DNA from: Pseudomonas viridiflava
GTDB lineage: Bacteria > Pseudomonadota > Gammaproteobacteria > Pseudomonadales > Pseudomonadaceae
NCBI RefSeq assembly: GCF_900573885.1
Contig: NZ_UPSE01000493.1
Location: forward strand, 124,001-188,000
Direction: 5' to 3'
Length of the DNA: 64,000 nt
The position numbers and the translations under genes were made by a program. Of this stretch, positions 36,236-45,081 are shown one piece after another; position 1 is the stretch's first letter; the number at the start of each line of letters is the position of its first letter. The notes under the pieces are model-generated. The model saw only the letters and a list, made by a program, of their open reading frames with translations. It did no database searches and was not told the origin of the DNA.

Positions 36236-37529
36236 TGTTTGGCCCTTCCGCGAGACGCCCGCGCGTATCTACTAGCAATTTCGAGGCGACGCTCAACATC
36301 TCATAATCAAACAAATCATGATCCGTCGTCAGCACCACGCAGTCATACGCCGCCACGCTCTCTTCTGTCAGTGCCACCGATTTCAGGTCGAAGCTGTATT
36401 CGCGCATTTTGGGAAAACTCGGCACATGCGGGTCGGAGTAGGCGATGTCGGCACCTTTGTCTTGCAGCAGTTTCATGATTTCTACCGCAGGCGACTCGCG
36501 GCTGTCGTCGATGTTCTTTTTGTAGGCGAGACCCAAAACCAGGATGCGGCTGCCTTTGATGGCTTTGCTGCGTTCGTTCAGGGCGTCGGCGACTTTCTGC
36601 ACGACCCACTGGGGCATGTAGTGGTTGATTTCGCCGGCCAGCTCGATAAAGCGGGTGTTGATGCCGTATTCCTTGGCTTTCCACGTGAGGTAGAAGGGGT
36701 CAATGGGGATGCAATGCCCGCCGAGGCCCGGGCCGGGTGTGTAGGCCACGAAACCGAACGGTTTGGTCGCGGCCGCGCGGATGACTTCATGGATGTTGAT
36801 GCCCATTTTGTCGGCGACGATTTTCATCTCGTTCACCAGTCCGATGTTCACGGCGCGGTGGATGTTTTCCAGCAATTTGCTCATCTCGGCCACCTTCGGG
36901 CTGCTGACCGGCACCATGGTTTTGATCGCTTGCTGGTACAGCGCAACGCCCAGGTTCAGGCACGACGCGGTCATTCCGCCGATGACTTTGGGAATGTCGT
37001 GTGTGCCATAAACGGGGTTGCCCGGATCTTCGCGCTCGGGGGAGAACACCAGGGCGCAATTTTCGCCAGGTTTGAAGCCCCGGGCTTCCAGACGCGGCGC
37101 TAATTGCTCGTCGGTTGTGCCTGGCCATGTGGTGCTTTCCAGGCTAAGTAACTGCCCGGCGCGGAAGAAGGGCAGCAAGCTTTCGACGGTGTTGATGACG
37201 AAGCTCAGGTCCGGCTCGCGATGGGCGTTAAGCGGCGTCGGTACGCAGATGATGAGAGAATCGGCTTCGCCGGTACGGGAGAAGTCGCTGGTGGCCTCCA
37301 GGCCCGCCTTCGCGGCGGCCTGAATCTGCACTGGCTGGATGCGCTCGATGTAGCTGCGGCCGTTGTTGAGGCTGTCGACCTTGTGTTGGTCGATGTCGAA
37401 GCCGATCACTTTGACACCTACTTCGGCGAAGCGAAGGGCGAGCGGCAGGCCAACGTAGCCGAGGCCGTAAATGCCGACTACGGCTTTGCCTGCTGCAATC
37501 TTTTCCCTAAGCAGTTCCAACTCATTCAT
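36222..37529 (-). CDS. wbpA: UDP-N-acetylglucosamine 6-dehydrogenase-like enzyme (WbpA/TviB family)
   Basis: A 435-residue NAD-dependent nucleotide-sugar dehydrogenase. N-terminal NAD fold [20 protein letters not shown], the [10 protein letters not shown] and [11 protein letters not shown] loops, [26 protein letters not shown], and the catalytic Cys in [18 protein letters not shown]. From memory it is very close to P. aeruginosa WbpA, which oxidises UDP-GlcNAc to UDP-GlcNAcA for O-antigen. None of the later Wbp enzymes are in this window, so the precursor must be finished or used elsewhere. The ATG at 37529 begins MNELELL; it is in an operon with the GT4 gene. Confidence 0.85.
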   Translation of the reverse strand: MNELELLREKIAAGKAVVGIYGLGYVGLPLALRFAEVGVKVIGFDIDQHKVDSLNNGRSYIERIQPVQIQAAAKAGLEATSDFSRTGEADSLIICVPTPLNAHREPDLSFVINTVESLLPFFRAGQLLSLESTTWPGTTDEQLAPRLEARGFKPGENCALVFSPEREDPGNPVYGTHDIPKVIGGMTASCLNLGVALYQQAIKTMVPVSSPKVAEMSKLLENIHRAVNIGLVNEMKIVADKMGINIHEVIRAAATKPFGFVAYTPGPGLGGHCIPIDPFYLTWKAKEYGINTRFIELAGEINHYMPQWVVQKVADALNERSKAIKGSRILVLGLAYKKNIDDSRESPAVEIMKLLQDKGADIAYSDPHVPSFPKMREYSFDLKSVALTEESVAAYDCVVLTTDHDLFDYEMLSVASKLLVDTRGRLAEGPNIVAA

Positions 37530-37643
37530 TTACTTGGCTCTTTTCGCAGCGTAGAGAGGCGTTTCGTGCCTCGCAGCATGCCAGATAGGCTTGACGCTCG
37601 CCCACTTCAGGAACTGATTTTGTGCGGCAGGTGGCGCTTGGTC

Positions 37644-38492
37644 CTAAATGCTCAACCGCATCGACAAATCCACCGCCTTAACATCTTTGGTCAACGCCCC
37701 AATCGACACATAATCCACCCCGGTCTCAGCAATCACCCTCAGCGTCGTCTCATTAATCCCCCCCGACGCTTCCAACTTGGCCTTCCCGGCGGTCATCGCC
37801 ACGGCTGTGCGCATTTCGTCCAGGCTCAGTTCGTCGAGCATGATGATGTCGGCGCCAGCATCCAGCGCTTCCTTTAGTTCGGCCAGACTCTCTACTTCAA
37901 CCTCGACCGGTTTGCCGGGGGCGATGCCGTGGGCGGCTTTGATGGCTTGGGCGATGCCGCCGCAGGCGGCGATGTGGTTTTCTTTTATCAAGAAAGCGTC
38001 GTACAGGCCGATGCGGTGGTTATGGCAGCCGCCTTGGGTGACGGCGTATTTCTGTGCGAGGCGTAAGCCGGGCAGGGTTTTGCGGGTGTCGAGCAGTTTC
38101 ACGCCGGTGCCTTCGACCAGGTCGGCGTAGTGGCGGCAGCGGGTGGCGACGGCGGAGAGGGTTTGCAGGAAGTTCAGGGCGCTGCGTTCGCCGGTTAACA
38201 GGGCGCGGGCGGGGCCTTCGAGGTGAAATAAAGGTTGGTTAGGCTGCACCCGGTCGCCGTCCTGAACTTGCCAGTGCACAGCGACGCGCGGATCTATTTG
38301 GGCGAATACGTTGTCAACCCATGCGCTGCCGGCTATGACGGCGGCGTCGCGGGTGATGATGGTGGCGTGAGCCAGGCGTTCGGCGGGGATAAGTTGCGCG
38401 GTAATATCGCCGCTGCCGACGTCTTCGCGAAGTGCACGGCGTACGTTGGCTTGAATTTCTGCGCCAAGGTCGGCGAGGGCAAGGTTCGGCAT
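37644..38492 (-). CDS. nadC: Nicotinate-nucleotide pyrophosphorylase (carboxylating)
   Basis: Quinolinate phosphoribosyltransferase: quinolinate plus PRPP gives nicotinate mononucleotide, CO2 and pyrophosphate in de novo NAD synthesis. The 282-residue product has [17 protein letters not shown], the [38 protein letters not shown] substrate segment, VEVEVESL and MLDELS, and [15 protein letters not shown] lies about six bases before the ATG at 38492. Confidence 0.96.
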   Translation of the reverse strand: MPNLALADLGAEIQANVRRALREDVGSGDITAQLIPAERLAHATIITRDAAVIAGSAWVDNVFAQIDPRVAVHWQVQDGDRVQPNQPLFHLEGPARALLTGERSALNFLQTLSAVATRCRHYADLVEGTGVKLLDTRKTLPGLRLAQKYAVTQGGCHNHRIGLYDAFLIKENHIAACGGIAQAIKAAHGIAPGKPVEVEVESLAELKEALDAGADIIMLDELSLDEMRTAVAMTAGKAKLEASGGINETTLRVIAETGVDYVSIGALTKDVKAVDLSMRLSI

Positions 38493-38802
38493 TGGGAGCT
38501 CCCGTTTCGGATGGGGGCAATTATAAGGAGGCGAAGGTCTCTGTGCAGCGCCATTTATTTAGGCGGATCTGTGCGGAGTTTCGCGCGTTGGTCGTCCGTT
38601 AGTAGCCGTTTGGAATCAGATGCGGTACATGTGTGATGTAGGTCATATCTGGGCAAGAAGTAGGGTTTCATCTTGCTCGGGCTCTCTATAATCGCTTTTA
38701 CTGCTTATTATTGACGCCATGCCCTTGACGTAAAACGGATGACGCTCAGTTGATCGTTATGCAGATGTGAGAGCCAGATGGCCGGTCTGCGGGAGAGTTG
38801 CA
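38493..38802. other. Intergenic region between nadC and the second DUF1631 gene
   Basis: 310 bases between divergent genes. TATAAT at 38687-38692 within CTCTCTATAATCGC is a strong -10 candidate for the DUF1631 gene, without a good -35 match at the usual spacing. No ORF or repeat was seen. Confidence 0.5.
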
Positions 38803-41097
38803 ATGACTGATGCGAAAGTGGTGCACCTCAACAAGGTTGCCCCCGAGCACTCGCCAACATCACCGGCGGGGAGGCTGCCCGTGGCACTCATTCACGTGCG
38901 CGACAAAGCTGCCCAGCAGCTGAAACAAGCCTTGCAGGCGTTGTTTGACAACGCGGACGACACCCTCTTCGAGATGGCCGACCGTGCGACCAGTAACGCT
39001 GAGCAAAACGCCTTTTTCGAGGCCATGCGTGACCTGCGCCTGAAGCGCAAGGGCATTGAGCGCGGCTTCCTGCAGAAAGTCTTCGAAACCTTCGCCAACC
39101 TCAATCAGTACGAGATCGGCCGGGCGCCGCAGTTGGATGCCGTGTCGTTCGACACCCTGGCGCTGGTTCAGAACGATGAACTCGAAGAAACCGTGGCGCT
39201 GGATTCCATGGTTGCCAAGGTGATGAGCCGTGACGCGATTGCCCTGGGCCACCTGACTACGCGCATCAATGCGATGGTCAGCAAGAAAATCGACGACAAA
39301 ACCAACCCGCTCGGCCCGACCGTTCTCTGCGAGTTTTTCCTTGAGGCGTGCAGCCGTCTGGGCGTTGAGATCAAGGTCAAGCTGATCATTCTCAAGCTGT
39401 TTGAGAAATATGTACTGGCTGATCTCGACCAGCTGTATTCCGACACCAACCAGCAGCTGATCGAAGCCGGCGTGTTGCCCGAGTTGAAGACGGCGCCGGT
39501 GCGTCGCAAAACCGGCCCGGCCAGTGCTGGTGTGCGCGGTGGTGCTTCCAGCGGTGCTCCGGGCGAAACCAGCCATGGTGGCGGTTACGCCGATGAGGGC
39601 GTGCAGGAAGTATTTGGTGTGCTGCAAGAGTTGCTGTCGCAGGTGCGTGGCAGCGGTTTGCCGCGCCGCGAAATGCCGGCTGACGCCTTGCCGATTTCCA
39701 GCAATGATTTGATGCGCCTGCTTTCCCATATGCAGCAGCGCCCCGCCTTTACAACGGCTGTGCAAGACGACTTCGATCTGCGTAATCAGCTTGAGCAGTT
39801 GCTCGTTCGCGCCAGCGCCAAGAGCGGCAAGTCCCGCGTGGTGGGCGAGGTTGATGAAGATGTGATCAATCTGGTGTCGATGCTGTTCGAGTTCATCCTT
39901 GACGACCGCACCCTGTCCGATTCACTGAAAGCGCTGATCGGCCGCCTGCAAATTCCGATGTTGAAAGTCGCTGTTCTCGATAAGACCTTCTTTAGCCGTG
40001 GCAGCCATCCGGCGCGCCGCCTGCTGAACGAAATCGCCTCTGCCGCGTTGGGCTGGGCTGAACAGGACGACGCTCAGCGCGACAGCCTGTATCAGAAGAT
40101 TGAGAGCGTTGTGCAGCGTTTGCTTAACGACTTCGTTGACGACCCGGCGATTTTCTCCGAGTTGTTGGCCGATTTTCTTGCGTTTACTGGCGATGAGCGC
40201 CGCCGCAGTGAATTGCTGGAACAACGTACCCGTGACGCCGAAGAGGGCAGCGCCAAGGCTGAGCTGGCCCGTCGTGAAGTGGAACATGCGCTGAACGAAC
40301 GTCTGCTCGGCAAAACGCTGCCGGAAGTGGTGGTTCGCTTGCTTCAGGAAGCCTGGAGCAAGGTGATGATGCTCACCTGCCTGAAGCACGGCGTGAATTC
40401 GCCGGAGTGGGAAGCCGCGTTGAGCACCATGGATGACCTGGTGTGGAGCGTTGCCCCGCATGAAGATCCGGAAGCGCGCTTGCGCTTGCTGGAGCTGGTT
40501 CCCGGTCTGTTGAAAGCCCTGCGCGAAGGCATGGCCAGCGCGGCGTTTGATCCATTCTCCACCAGCGAGTTTTTCAGCCAGCTGGAAAACCTGCACGTTC
40601 AGGCATTCCAGCGCTTCAAACGGCCTATGCCGGAAGTGGTTGAGCCTGACGCCGAGTCTGCTGCCGCTGTCGACGGTGACGCGCCGCTGTTGGAGCTGCC
40701 GCCTGAAGACGACGCCGACGCTGTACCGGCGATGGTCGAAGTGGTTGAAGAGATCGTGTTGCTGGCGCCCGGCGAAAACCGTACCCCTGAGCCTGAAGTG
40801 GTACTGCCGGACGACGACGAGGCCCTGGCCCGTGTCGACGGTCTGGGCGTCGGTAGCTGGGTCGAGTTTCAGGAAGACGAAGAGCACAAAGTGCGCTGCA
40901 AGTTGGCCGCCATCATCAAGCCGACCGGCAAGTACATCTTCGTTAACCGCACGGGCATGAAAGTGCTGGAGAAAACTCGCATGGGGCTGGCGGTCGAATT
41001 CCGTCGCAATGCGATCCGTCTGCTCGACGACGCCCTGTTGTTTGATCGTGCGCTTGAGTCGGTCATCGGCAATTTGCGCCGGTTGAAGAACGCTTAA
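38803..41097 (+). CDS. DUF1631 family protein, copy 2
   Basis: A 764-residue paralogue of the protein encoded at 18093-20462. Shared blocks: DDTLFEMADRATSNAEQNAFFEAMRDLRLKRKGIER, VINLVSMLFEFILDD, HPARRLLNEIASAA and a C-terminal module GVGSWVEFQ...KYIFVNRTGMKV. It has a Gly/Ser-rich linker (about 245-265) and a long acidic stretch (about 620-680). The function is unknown; the C-terminal module is small and beta-rich and could be PilZ-like, which is a guess. The ATG at 38803 follows GGGAGAG; the 12 upstream codons are excluded. It sits between nadC and ampD, as in other Pseudomonas. Confidence 0.87.
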   Translation: MTDAKVVHLNKVAPEHSPTSPAGRLPVALIHVRDKAAQQLKQALQALFDNADDTLFEMADRATSNAEQNAFFEAMRDLRLKRKGIERGFLQKVFETFANLNQYEIGRAPQLDAVSFDTLALVQNDELEETVALDSMVAKVMSRDAIALGHLTTRINAMVSKKIDDKTNPLGPTVLCEFFLEACSRLGVEIKVKLIILKLFEKYVLADLDQLYSDTNQQLIEAGVLPELKTAPVRRKTGPASAGVRGGASSGAPGETSHGGGYADEGVQEVFGVLQELLSQVRGSGLPRREMPADALPISSNDLMRLLSHMQQRPAFTTAVQDDFDLRNQLEQLLVRASAKSGKSRVVGEVDEDVINLVSMLFEFILDDRTLSDSLKALIGRLQIPMLKVAVLDKTFFSRGSHPARRLLNEIASAALGWAEQDDAQRDSLYQKIESVVQRLLNDFVDDPAIFSELLADFLAFTGDERRRSELLEQRTRDAEEGSAKAELARREVEHALNERLLGKTLPEVVVRLLQEAWSKVMMLTCLKHGVNSPEWEAALSTMDDLVWSVAPHEDPEARLRLLELVPGLLKALREGMASAAFDPFSTSEFFSQLENLHVQAFQRFKRPMPEVVEPDAESAAAVDGDAPLLELPPEDDADAVPAMVEVVEEIVLLAPGENRTPEPEVVLPDDDEALARVDGLGVGSWVEFQEDEEHKVRCKLAAIIKPTGKYIFVNRTGMKVLEKTRMGLAVEFRRNAIRLLDDALLFDRALESVIGNLRRLKNA

Positions 41098-41113
41098 GCG
41101 CAGCCTGCCATTT

Positions 41114-41149
41114 CAACGACGCCCGGCCTTTGCCGGGCGTTGTCGTTTT
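41114..41149 (+). terminator. Terminator after the second DUF1631 gene
   Basis: CAACGACGCCCGGC-CTTT-GCCGGGCGTTGTCG followed by TTTTC, about 17 bases after the stop. Confidence 0.7.
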
Positions 41150-41231
41150 CAGGGTTGGCCGCGGCGATGGCCTGCTCTAGAGTGGTCGCAGTTCAAAGGC
41201 CGGGCATGCCTGGCCTGCTTAAGGAGAGTGT

Positions 41232-41825
41232 ATGCAGCTGGACCCGACCACGGGCTGGTGCAACGGTATTCGCTATTGCCCATCGCCGAATTTCAACGCG
41301 CGGCCCGGTGGCGAAATTTCGCTACTGGTGATTCACAACATCAGTCTGCCGCCGGGGCAATTTGGCACGGGAAAAGTCGTTGAGCTGTTCCAGAATTGCC
41401 TGTGTGCTGACGAGCATCCGTACTTTGCCGGTATCGCCGAGCTGCGCGTGTCGGCGCACTTTCTGATTCAGCGCGACGGCGACGTCATTCAGTTTGTGTC
41501 GTGCCTGGATCGGGCGTGGCACGCGGGGCTGTCGTTGTTTGAAGGGCGCGACAACTGCAACGATTTTTCTGTAGGCATTGAGCTGGAAGGCACCGATGAC
41601 CAGCCTTTCACCGATATTCAATATGCCGTGCTGGCGCAACTGAGTGCGCAGCTGTGTGCGGCGTATCCGGCGATAACGCCGGAACGGATTCGCGGCCACA
41701 GCGATATCGCGCCGGGCCGCAAGACCGATCCGGGCGAATGTTTTGAGTGGCCGCGCTTTTTTGCCGGCCTGGCAAATCAAGGAATGGCGGGCGCACGTCG
41801 GTCGTCAGAGGGAGGCGTGTCATGA
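41232..41825 (+). CDS. ampD: 1,6-anhydro-N-acetylmuramyl-L-alanine amidase
   Basis: Cytosolic zinc amidase that removes the stem peptide from anhydro-muropeptides during cell-wall recycling; loss of AmpD derepresses AmpC beta-lactamase where present. The 197-residue product has the first zinc His in LLVIHNISLP (about His35), the SAHFLIQRDGDVIQFV and RAWHAGLSLFEGRDNCNDFSVGIELEG segments and the second His and Asp in RGHSDIAPGRKTDPG. AAGGAGAG lies before the ATG at 41232. It overlaps ampE by four bases. Confidence 0.96.
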   Translation: MQLDPTTGWCNGIRYCPSPNFNARPGGEISLLVIHNISLPPGQFGTGKVVELFQNCLCADEHPYFAGIAELRVSAHFLIQRDGDVIQFVSCLDRAWHAGLSLFEGRDNCNDFSVGIELEGTDDQPFTDIQYAVLAQLSAQLCAAYPAITPERIRGHSDIAPGRKTDPGECFEWPRFFAGLANQGMAGARRSSEGGVS

Positions 41826-42658
41826 GTTTTCTAGTGCTGCTCTTGGTGTTGTGGGTCGAGAAGTTTTCGTCCTGGCGCGCCAGAATCCAGCAAGACGGTG
41901 CCTGGCTGCGCCTGTTGGCGTGGGTCGAGCGGCAGACGGCGTTTCGCCACAATCCCTGGCTGCAATTGGCGATGTTGGTGCTCGTTCCCGTGGCGGCGTT
42001 GGCGCTGCTGTTGGCGGTGCTCGGTGTGCCGCTGCACGGCTGGCTGACCTTGCCGGTGCATTTATGGGTGCTGGTTTACAGCCTGGGCCGCGGCGATCCG
42101 CTGGTGGCGCTGGGACCATTCCGCGATGCCTGGCGTCGGGAAGACGTTGAGGCGGCTTACCTGGTGGCGCAGCGCGACCTTAACGTCGAGGCGCCGGACA
42201 CCGCCGGCCTGTTGCAGCAAGCCCAGGGTTTCTTGCTGTGGCAGGGTTATCAGAGCTTTTTCGCCGTGATCTTCTGGTACGCATTGCTTGGGCCATTGGC
42301 GGCAATTGCCTATCGCCTGCTGGCGTTGACCGTCGAGCACGCCGAAGACCCTGCATTGCGCGTGCGGGCTGGGCAGTGGCGTCATGCGTTCGACTGGTTA
42401 CCGGTGCGCCTGCTGGCCGGCAGCTTTGCGCTGGTGGGCAGCTTTGTCGCGGTGAGTCGCGTGCTGCTTAACGAACTGCTGAACTGGAACATTTCCGCCG
42501 CTCAACTGATTGCCAACAGCGGCCGCGCGGCCGAGGATTTCGGCGCGCCGACGCTGGGTGAAAGTGGCGTGTCGAGCCTTGACGGTTTGTGGCAGTTACT
42601 GGTCCGCGCCGGGGTGTTCTGGTACGCCGGTTTTGCCGTCTGGACCTTATTGTTTTAA
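41822..42658 (+). CDS. ampE: Regulatory signalling modulator protein AmpE
   Basis: A 278-residue inner-membrane protein with four or five helices (MSFLVLLLVLWVE; WLQLAMLVLVPVAALALLLAVLGVPL; FFAVIFWYALLGPLAAIAYRLL; FALVGSFVAVSRVLL; VRAGVFWYAGFAVWTLLF), of the AmpE/CobD-like type. It is always paired with ampD; its role in sensing or permeability is not settled. The ATG at 41822 overlaps the ampD stop (ATGA), so codons further upstream are rejected. Confidence 0.93.
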   Translation: MSFLVLLLVLWVEKFSSWRARIQQDGAWLRLLAWVERQTAFRHNPWLQLAMLVLVPVAALALLLAVLGVPLHGWLTLPVHLWVLVYSLGRGDPLVALGPFRDAWRREDVEAAYLVAQRDLNVEAPDTAGLLQQAQGFLLWQGYQSFFAVIFWYALLGPLAAIAYRLLALTVEHAEDPALRVRAGQWRHAFDWLPVRLLAGSFALVGSFVAVSRVLLNELLNWNISAAQLIANSGRAAEDFGAPTLGESGVSSLDGLWQLLVRAGVFWYAGFAVWTLLF

Positions 42659-42982
42659 CTCTTCTCTTGGCACCGTCGGTCGGGCGCAAAAGCCCGACCT
42701 GTCTGGGCTGCCGTCATCTGTGGGTGTGAAGTGCCATCACTCAGATCAATGGCCCGTCCTGGCGATGGACGCTCACTTAACCTTAAGTTACAAAGGTGCG
42801 TGCCGATATCGGGTATACAGAGTGCCGCGCCCGGCAGTTTGTGACTCGCGTCACGCACGACTGCACGGTTACGCGCACTGCGACGCACGCGGTTCGGCAA
42901 GGACACAAGCGACTGACCCGCGCTACGTCCACCGCTCTGCCCTGTGACGATCAATAACAATAATGTGATCAGGAGACGTCTT
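42659..42982. other. Intergenic region before the chemoreceptor gene
   Basis: 324 bases. A hairpin GGTCGGGC / GCCCGACC (42678-42685, 42692-42699) follows ampE without a T-run. A sigma-28 type promoter is at 42783-42809 (separate entry), giving a leader of about 165 bases. AGGAG at 42971-42975 is the ribosome-binding site of the chemoreceptor. A palindrome ACTTAACCTTAAGT overlaps the -35 part of the promoter. Confidence 0.6.
42783..42809 (+). promoter_or_regulatory. Sigma-28 (FliA) type promoter of the chemoreceptor gene
   Basis: TTAAGTTA (42783-42790), an 11-base spacer and GCCGATAT (42802-42809) match the flagellar/chemotaxis promoter consensus TAAAGTTT-N11-GCCGATAA at most positions. This ties the chemoreceptor to the motility regulon. 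Confidence 0.8.
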
Positions 42983-45013
42983 GTGAAGACCGTGCTGTAT
43001 CCGGCCATCGCGCTGATGAATCGCCTCAGTTTTGGTATGAAATTCAGCTTGATCAGCGTCCTGTTCTTTCTGCCGATGCTGGTTACCAACTTCTATTTGG
43101 TGCAGGACTCGTACAACGAGTTCGTCGGCACGCGCACCGAATTGCAAAGCCTCGACTTGATGAGTGCCAGCCTCAAGCTGCGCGGCGATCTGGAAAACCT
43201 CAACGACATGGTCGAGATCAATGCCGCCGTCGGCCAGTCCGGCAAGGCAGGCGATCTCGAAGCGCGTATTGGCGCGCTAAGCAAACGCATTGAAGCCGAC
43301 CTGCTCAAGCTGGAACCGGTGGTTACCGATCCTGACCAGGTCGAGCTGTTCACCAGCAAGCGCGACGAGCTGGAAAAAGCCCTGAAAGCCGCCGATGCGG
43401 AAACCTCGCTGCAAAGCAAGGCGCCGATGATCGAGAAGCTGCAGGGCAACATGCAGGTGCTGATCAAAATCATCGCCAACCAGGCTGGCCTCAGTCAGGA
43501 CAGCCAGACCACCGTGCGCCAGATGATCGAGTTGGTCACCAACGGCACCACCTCCGTTACAGCCGCCCTCAGCACTGGCCGTTCGCTGGGCGCTTCGTCA
43601 CTGGCGCAGGGTTTTCTAAACTCCTCCGCCAGCGGCAAGTTCGATGAATTGCTGCTGCTTTTGGAAAAGCTTCACGTCGAATATGGCCTGACCATCAACG
43701 ACGCACTCGACGGCAGCCCTGCCGCGCAAGACGCGTTGAAAGCCCAGGCCGAAGCGAGCCGCGCGACCCTGAAAGAAAGCAGCACGATGTTTGAAGACCA
43801 AGTGGTGATGGCCGACTCGCTCGACGCGCCCTGGCAGGAGTTCTACGACAAAGTCTCGGTGTCGATGGACAAAACCTACCAGTTGAACGACGCCGCCCTG
43901 GTATTCCTCAAGCAACAGCTGCAAAAACGTCTGGAGCGTAAGCAAACCCAGATGGTGCTGCTGGTGGTGGCGCTGTTGGTGGTGTTTATCCTCATTGGCT
44001 ACCTCTACGGCGCGTTCTATGTGTCCACCCGCACCACGCTGAAAAGCCTGGGCAAGGTGATGGACCAGGTGGCAGCCGGTGACATGACCGTCAGCTTCCG
44101 CGCCCAGAGTCGCGACGAGTTGGGCGAATTGGGTGAAGTGTTCAACGGCACGGTGCAGAAGATTCATCACCTGATCGAGCGCGTCGGCCACACGGTTACC
44201 GCAGTGGGCGTACAGGCCGACCGCGTGGAAGACGTGTCCGCGCAAAGTAACCAGGCAGTTGCCGGGCAGCGTAGTCAGATTGAGCAAGTGGCGACCGCCA
44301 TGAACCAGATGTCCGCCACTGCCCAGGAAGTGGCCCGCAGCGCCGCCGCTGCCGTGGACAGCGCGCAGAGCGTTAACCACGAAACCGTCAGCGGTCGCGC
44401 CTTGGTTGAATTGCAGGTCGGCAGCATTCAGCGCCTGGCCGATGAGATTGACCAGTCGGTAAGTGTGATCAACCAGTTGGCCAGCGACAGCGCCTCGATC
44501 AGCCAGGTGCTGGATGTGATCAAAGGCATCGCCGAGCAGACCAACCTGTTGGCACTCAACGCCGCTATTGAGGCAGCGCGTGCGGGTGAGCAGGGCCGGG
44601 GGTTTGCCGTGGTGGCGGACGAGGTGCGTAACCTTGCCAAGCGCACGCAGCAGTCCACCGAAGAAATCGAAAAAATGATCGCCAAGCTGCAGGGCGGCGT
44701 CGGTGCAGCAGTGAAAACCATGCACAGCAGCCACAGCATGGCCGACAACACTGTCGCCGAGTCTGGCAAGGTGCAGGTGGCGCTGGAGAATATCCTCGGC
44801 GCGGTTGGCATGATCGTGGACCAGAACCAGCAGATTGCTGCGGCGGCAGAGCAGCAGACGGCCGTTGCCCATGACATCGACCAGAATATCGTCGAGATCA
44901 ACCTCGCCGGTGAGCGCACGGCCGAGGGCGCGAGCCAGACCGAGCAGGCGAGCCGCGAGTTGTCGGGCGAAGTGGCGCATCTGAAACAGCTGATCAGCGC
45001 CTTCCGCGTCTGA
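42983..45013 (+). CDS. Methyl-accepting chemotaxis protein
   Basis: A 676-residue transmembrane chemoreceptor. First membrane helix MKFSLISVLFFLPMLVTNFYL, a long, mostly helical periplasmic sensor domain (about 45-310), second helix MVLLVVALLVVFILIGYLYGAFY, a HAMP domain (about 335-390) and a cytoplasmic signalling domain with the hairpin tip IAEQTNLLALNAAIEAARAGEQGRGFAVVADEVRNLA. No C-terminal CheR/CheB pentapeptide was seen. The ligand is unknown. The frame opens at a GTG (42944), but the GTG at 42983 has AGGAG seven bases upstream and gives MKTVLYPAIALMNRL. A sigma-28 promoter precedes it. Confidence 0.93.
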   Translation: MKTVLYPAIALMNRLSFGMKFSLISVLFFLPMLVTNFYLVQDSYNEFVGTRTELQSLDLMSASLKLRGDLENLNDMVEINAAVGQSGKAGDLEARIGALSKRIEADLLKLEPVVTDPDQVELFTSKRDELEKALKAADAETSLQSKAPMIEKLQGNMQVLIKIIANQAGLSQDSQTTVRQMIELVTNGTTSVTAALSTGRSLGASSLAQGFLNSSASGKFDELLLLLEKLHVEYGLTINDALDGSPAAQDALKAQAEASRATLKESSTMFEDQVVMADSLDAPWQEFYDKVSVSMDKTYQLNDAALVFLKQQLQKRLERKQTQMVLLVVALLVVFILIGYLYGAFYVSTRTTLKSLGKVMDQVAAGDMTVSFRAQSRDELGELGEVFNGTVQKIHHLIERVGHTVTAVGVQADRVEDVSAQSNQAVAGQRSQIEQVATAMNQMSATAQEVARSAAAAVDSAQSVNHETVSGRALVELQVGSIQRLADEIDQSVSVINQLASDSASISQVLDVIKGIAEQTNLLALNAAIEAARAGEQGRGFAVVADEVRNLAKRTQQSTEEIEKMIAKLQGGVGAAVKTMHSSHSMADNTVAESGKVQVALENILGAVGMIVDQNQQIAAAAEQQTAVAHDIDQNIVEINLAGERTAEGASQTEQASRELSGEVAHLKQLISAFRV

Positions 45014-45025
45014 CCGATGCTGATA

Positions 45026-45064
45026 AACAACAAAGCCGCCCTTAATGGGCGGCTTTGTTGTTTT
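45026..45064. terminator. Rho-independent terminator between the convergent chemoreceptor and tatD genes
   Basis: Stem GCCGCCC-TTAAT-GGGCGGC extended by AACAACAAA / TTTGTTGTT, 12 bases after the chemoreceptor stop; the T-run serves the plus strand and the A-run the minus strand. Confidence 0.85.
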
Positions 45065-45081
45065 CCGGTGGCGAAAGCTGT

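Noticed and set aside
43616..44980. Minus-strand open frame of 454 codons opposite the chemoreceptor
   Set aside because: Antisense shadow of a clear chemoreceptor gene; His/Leu-rich translation without motifs.
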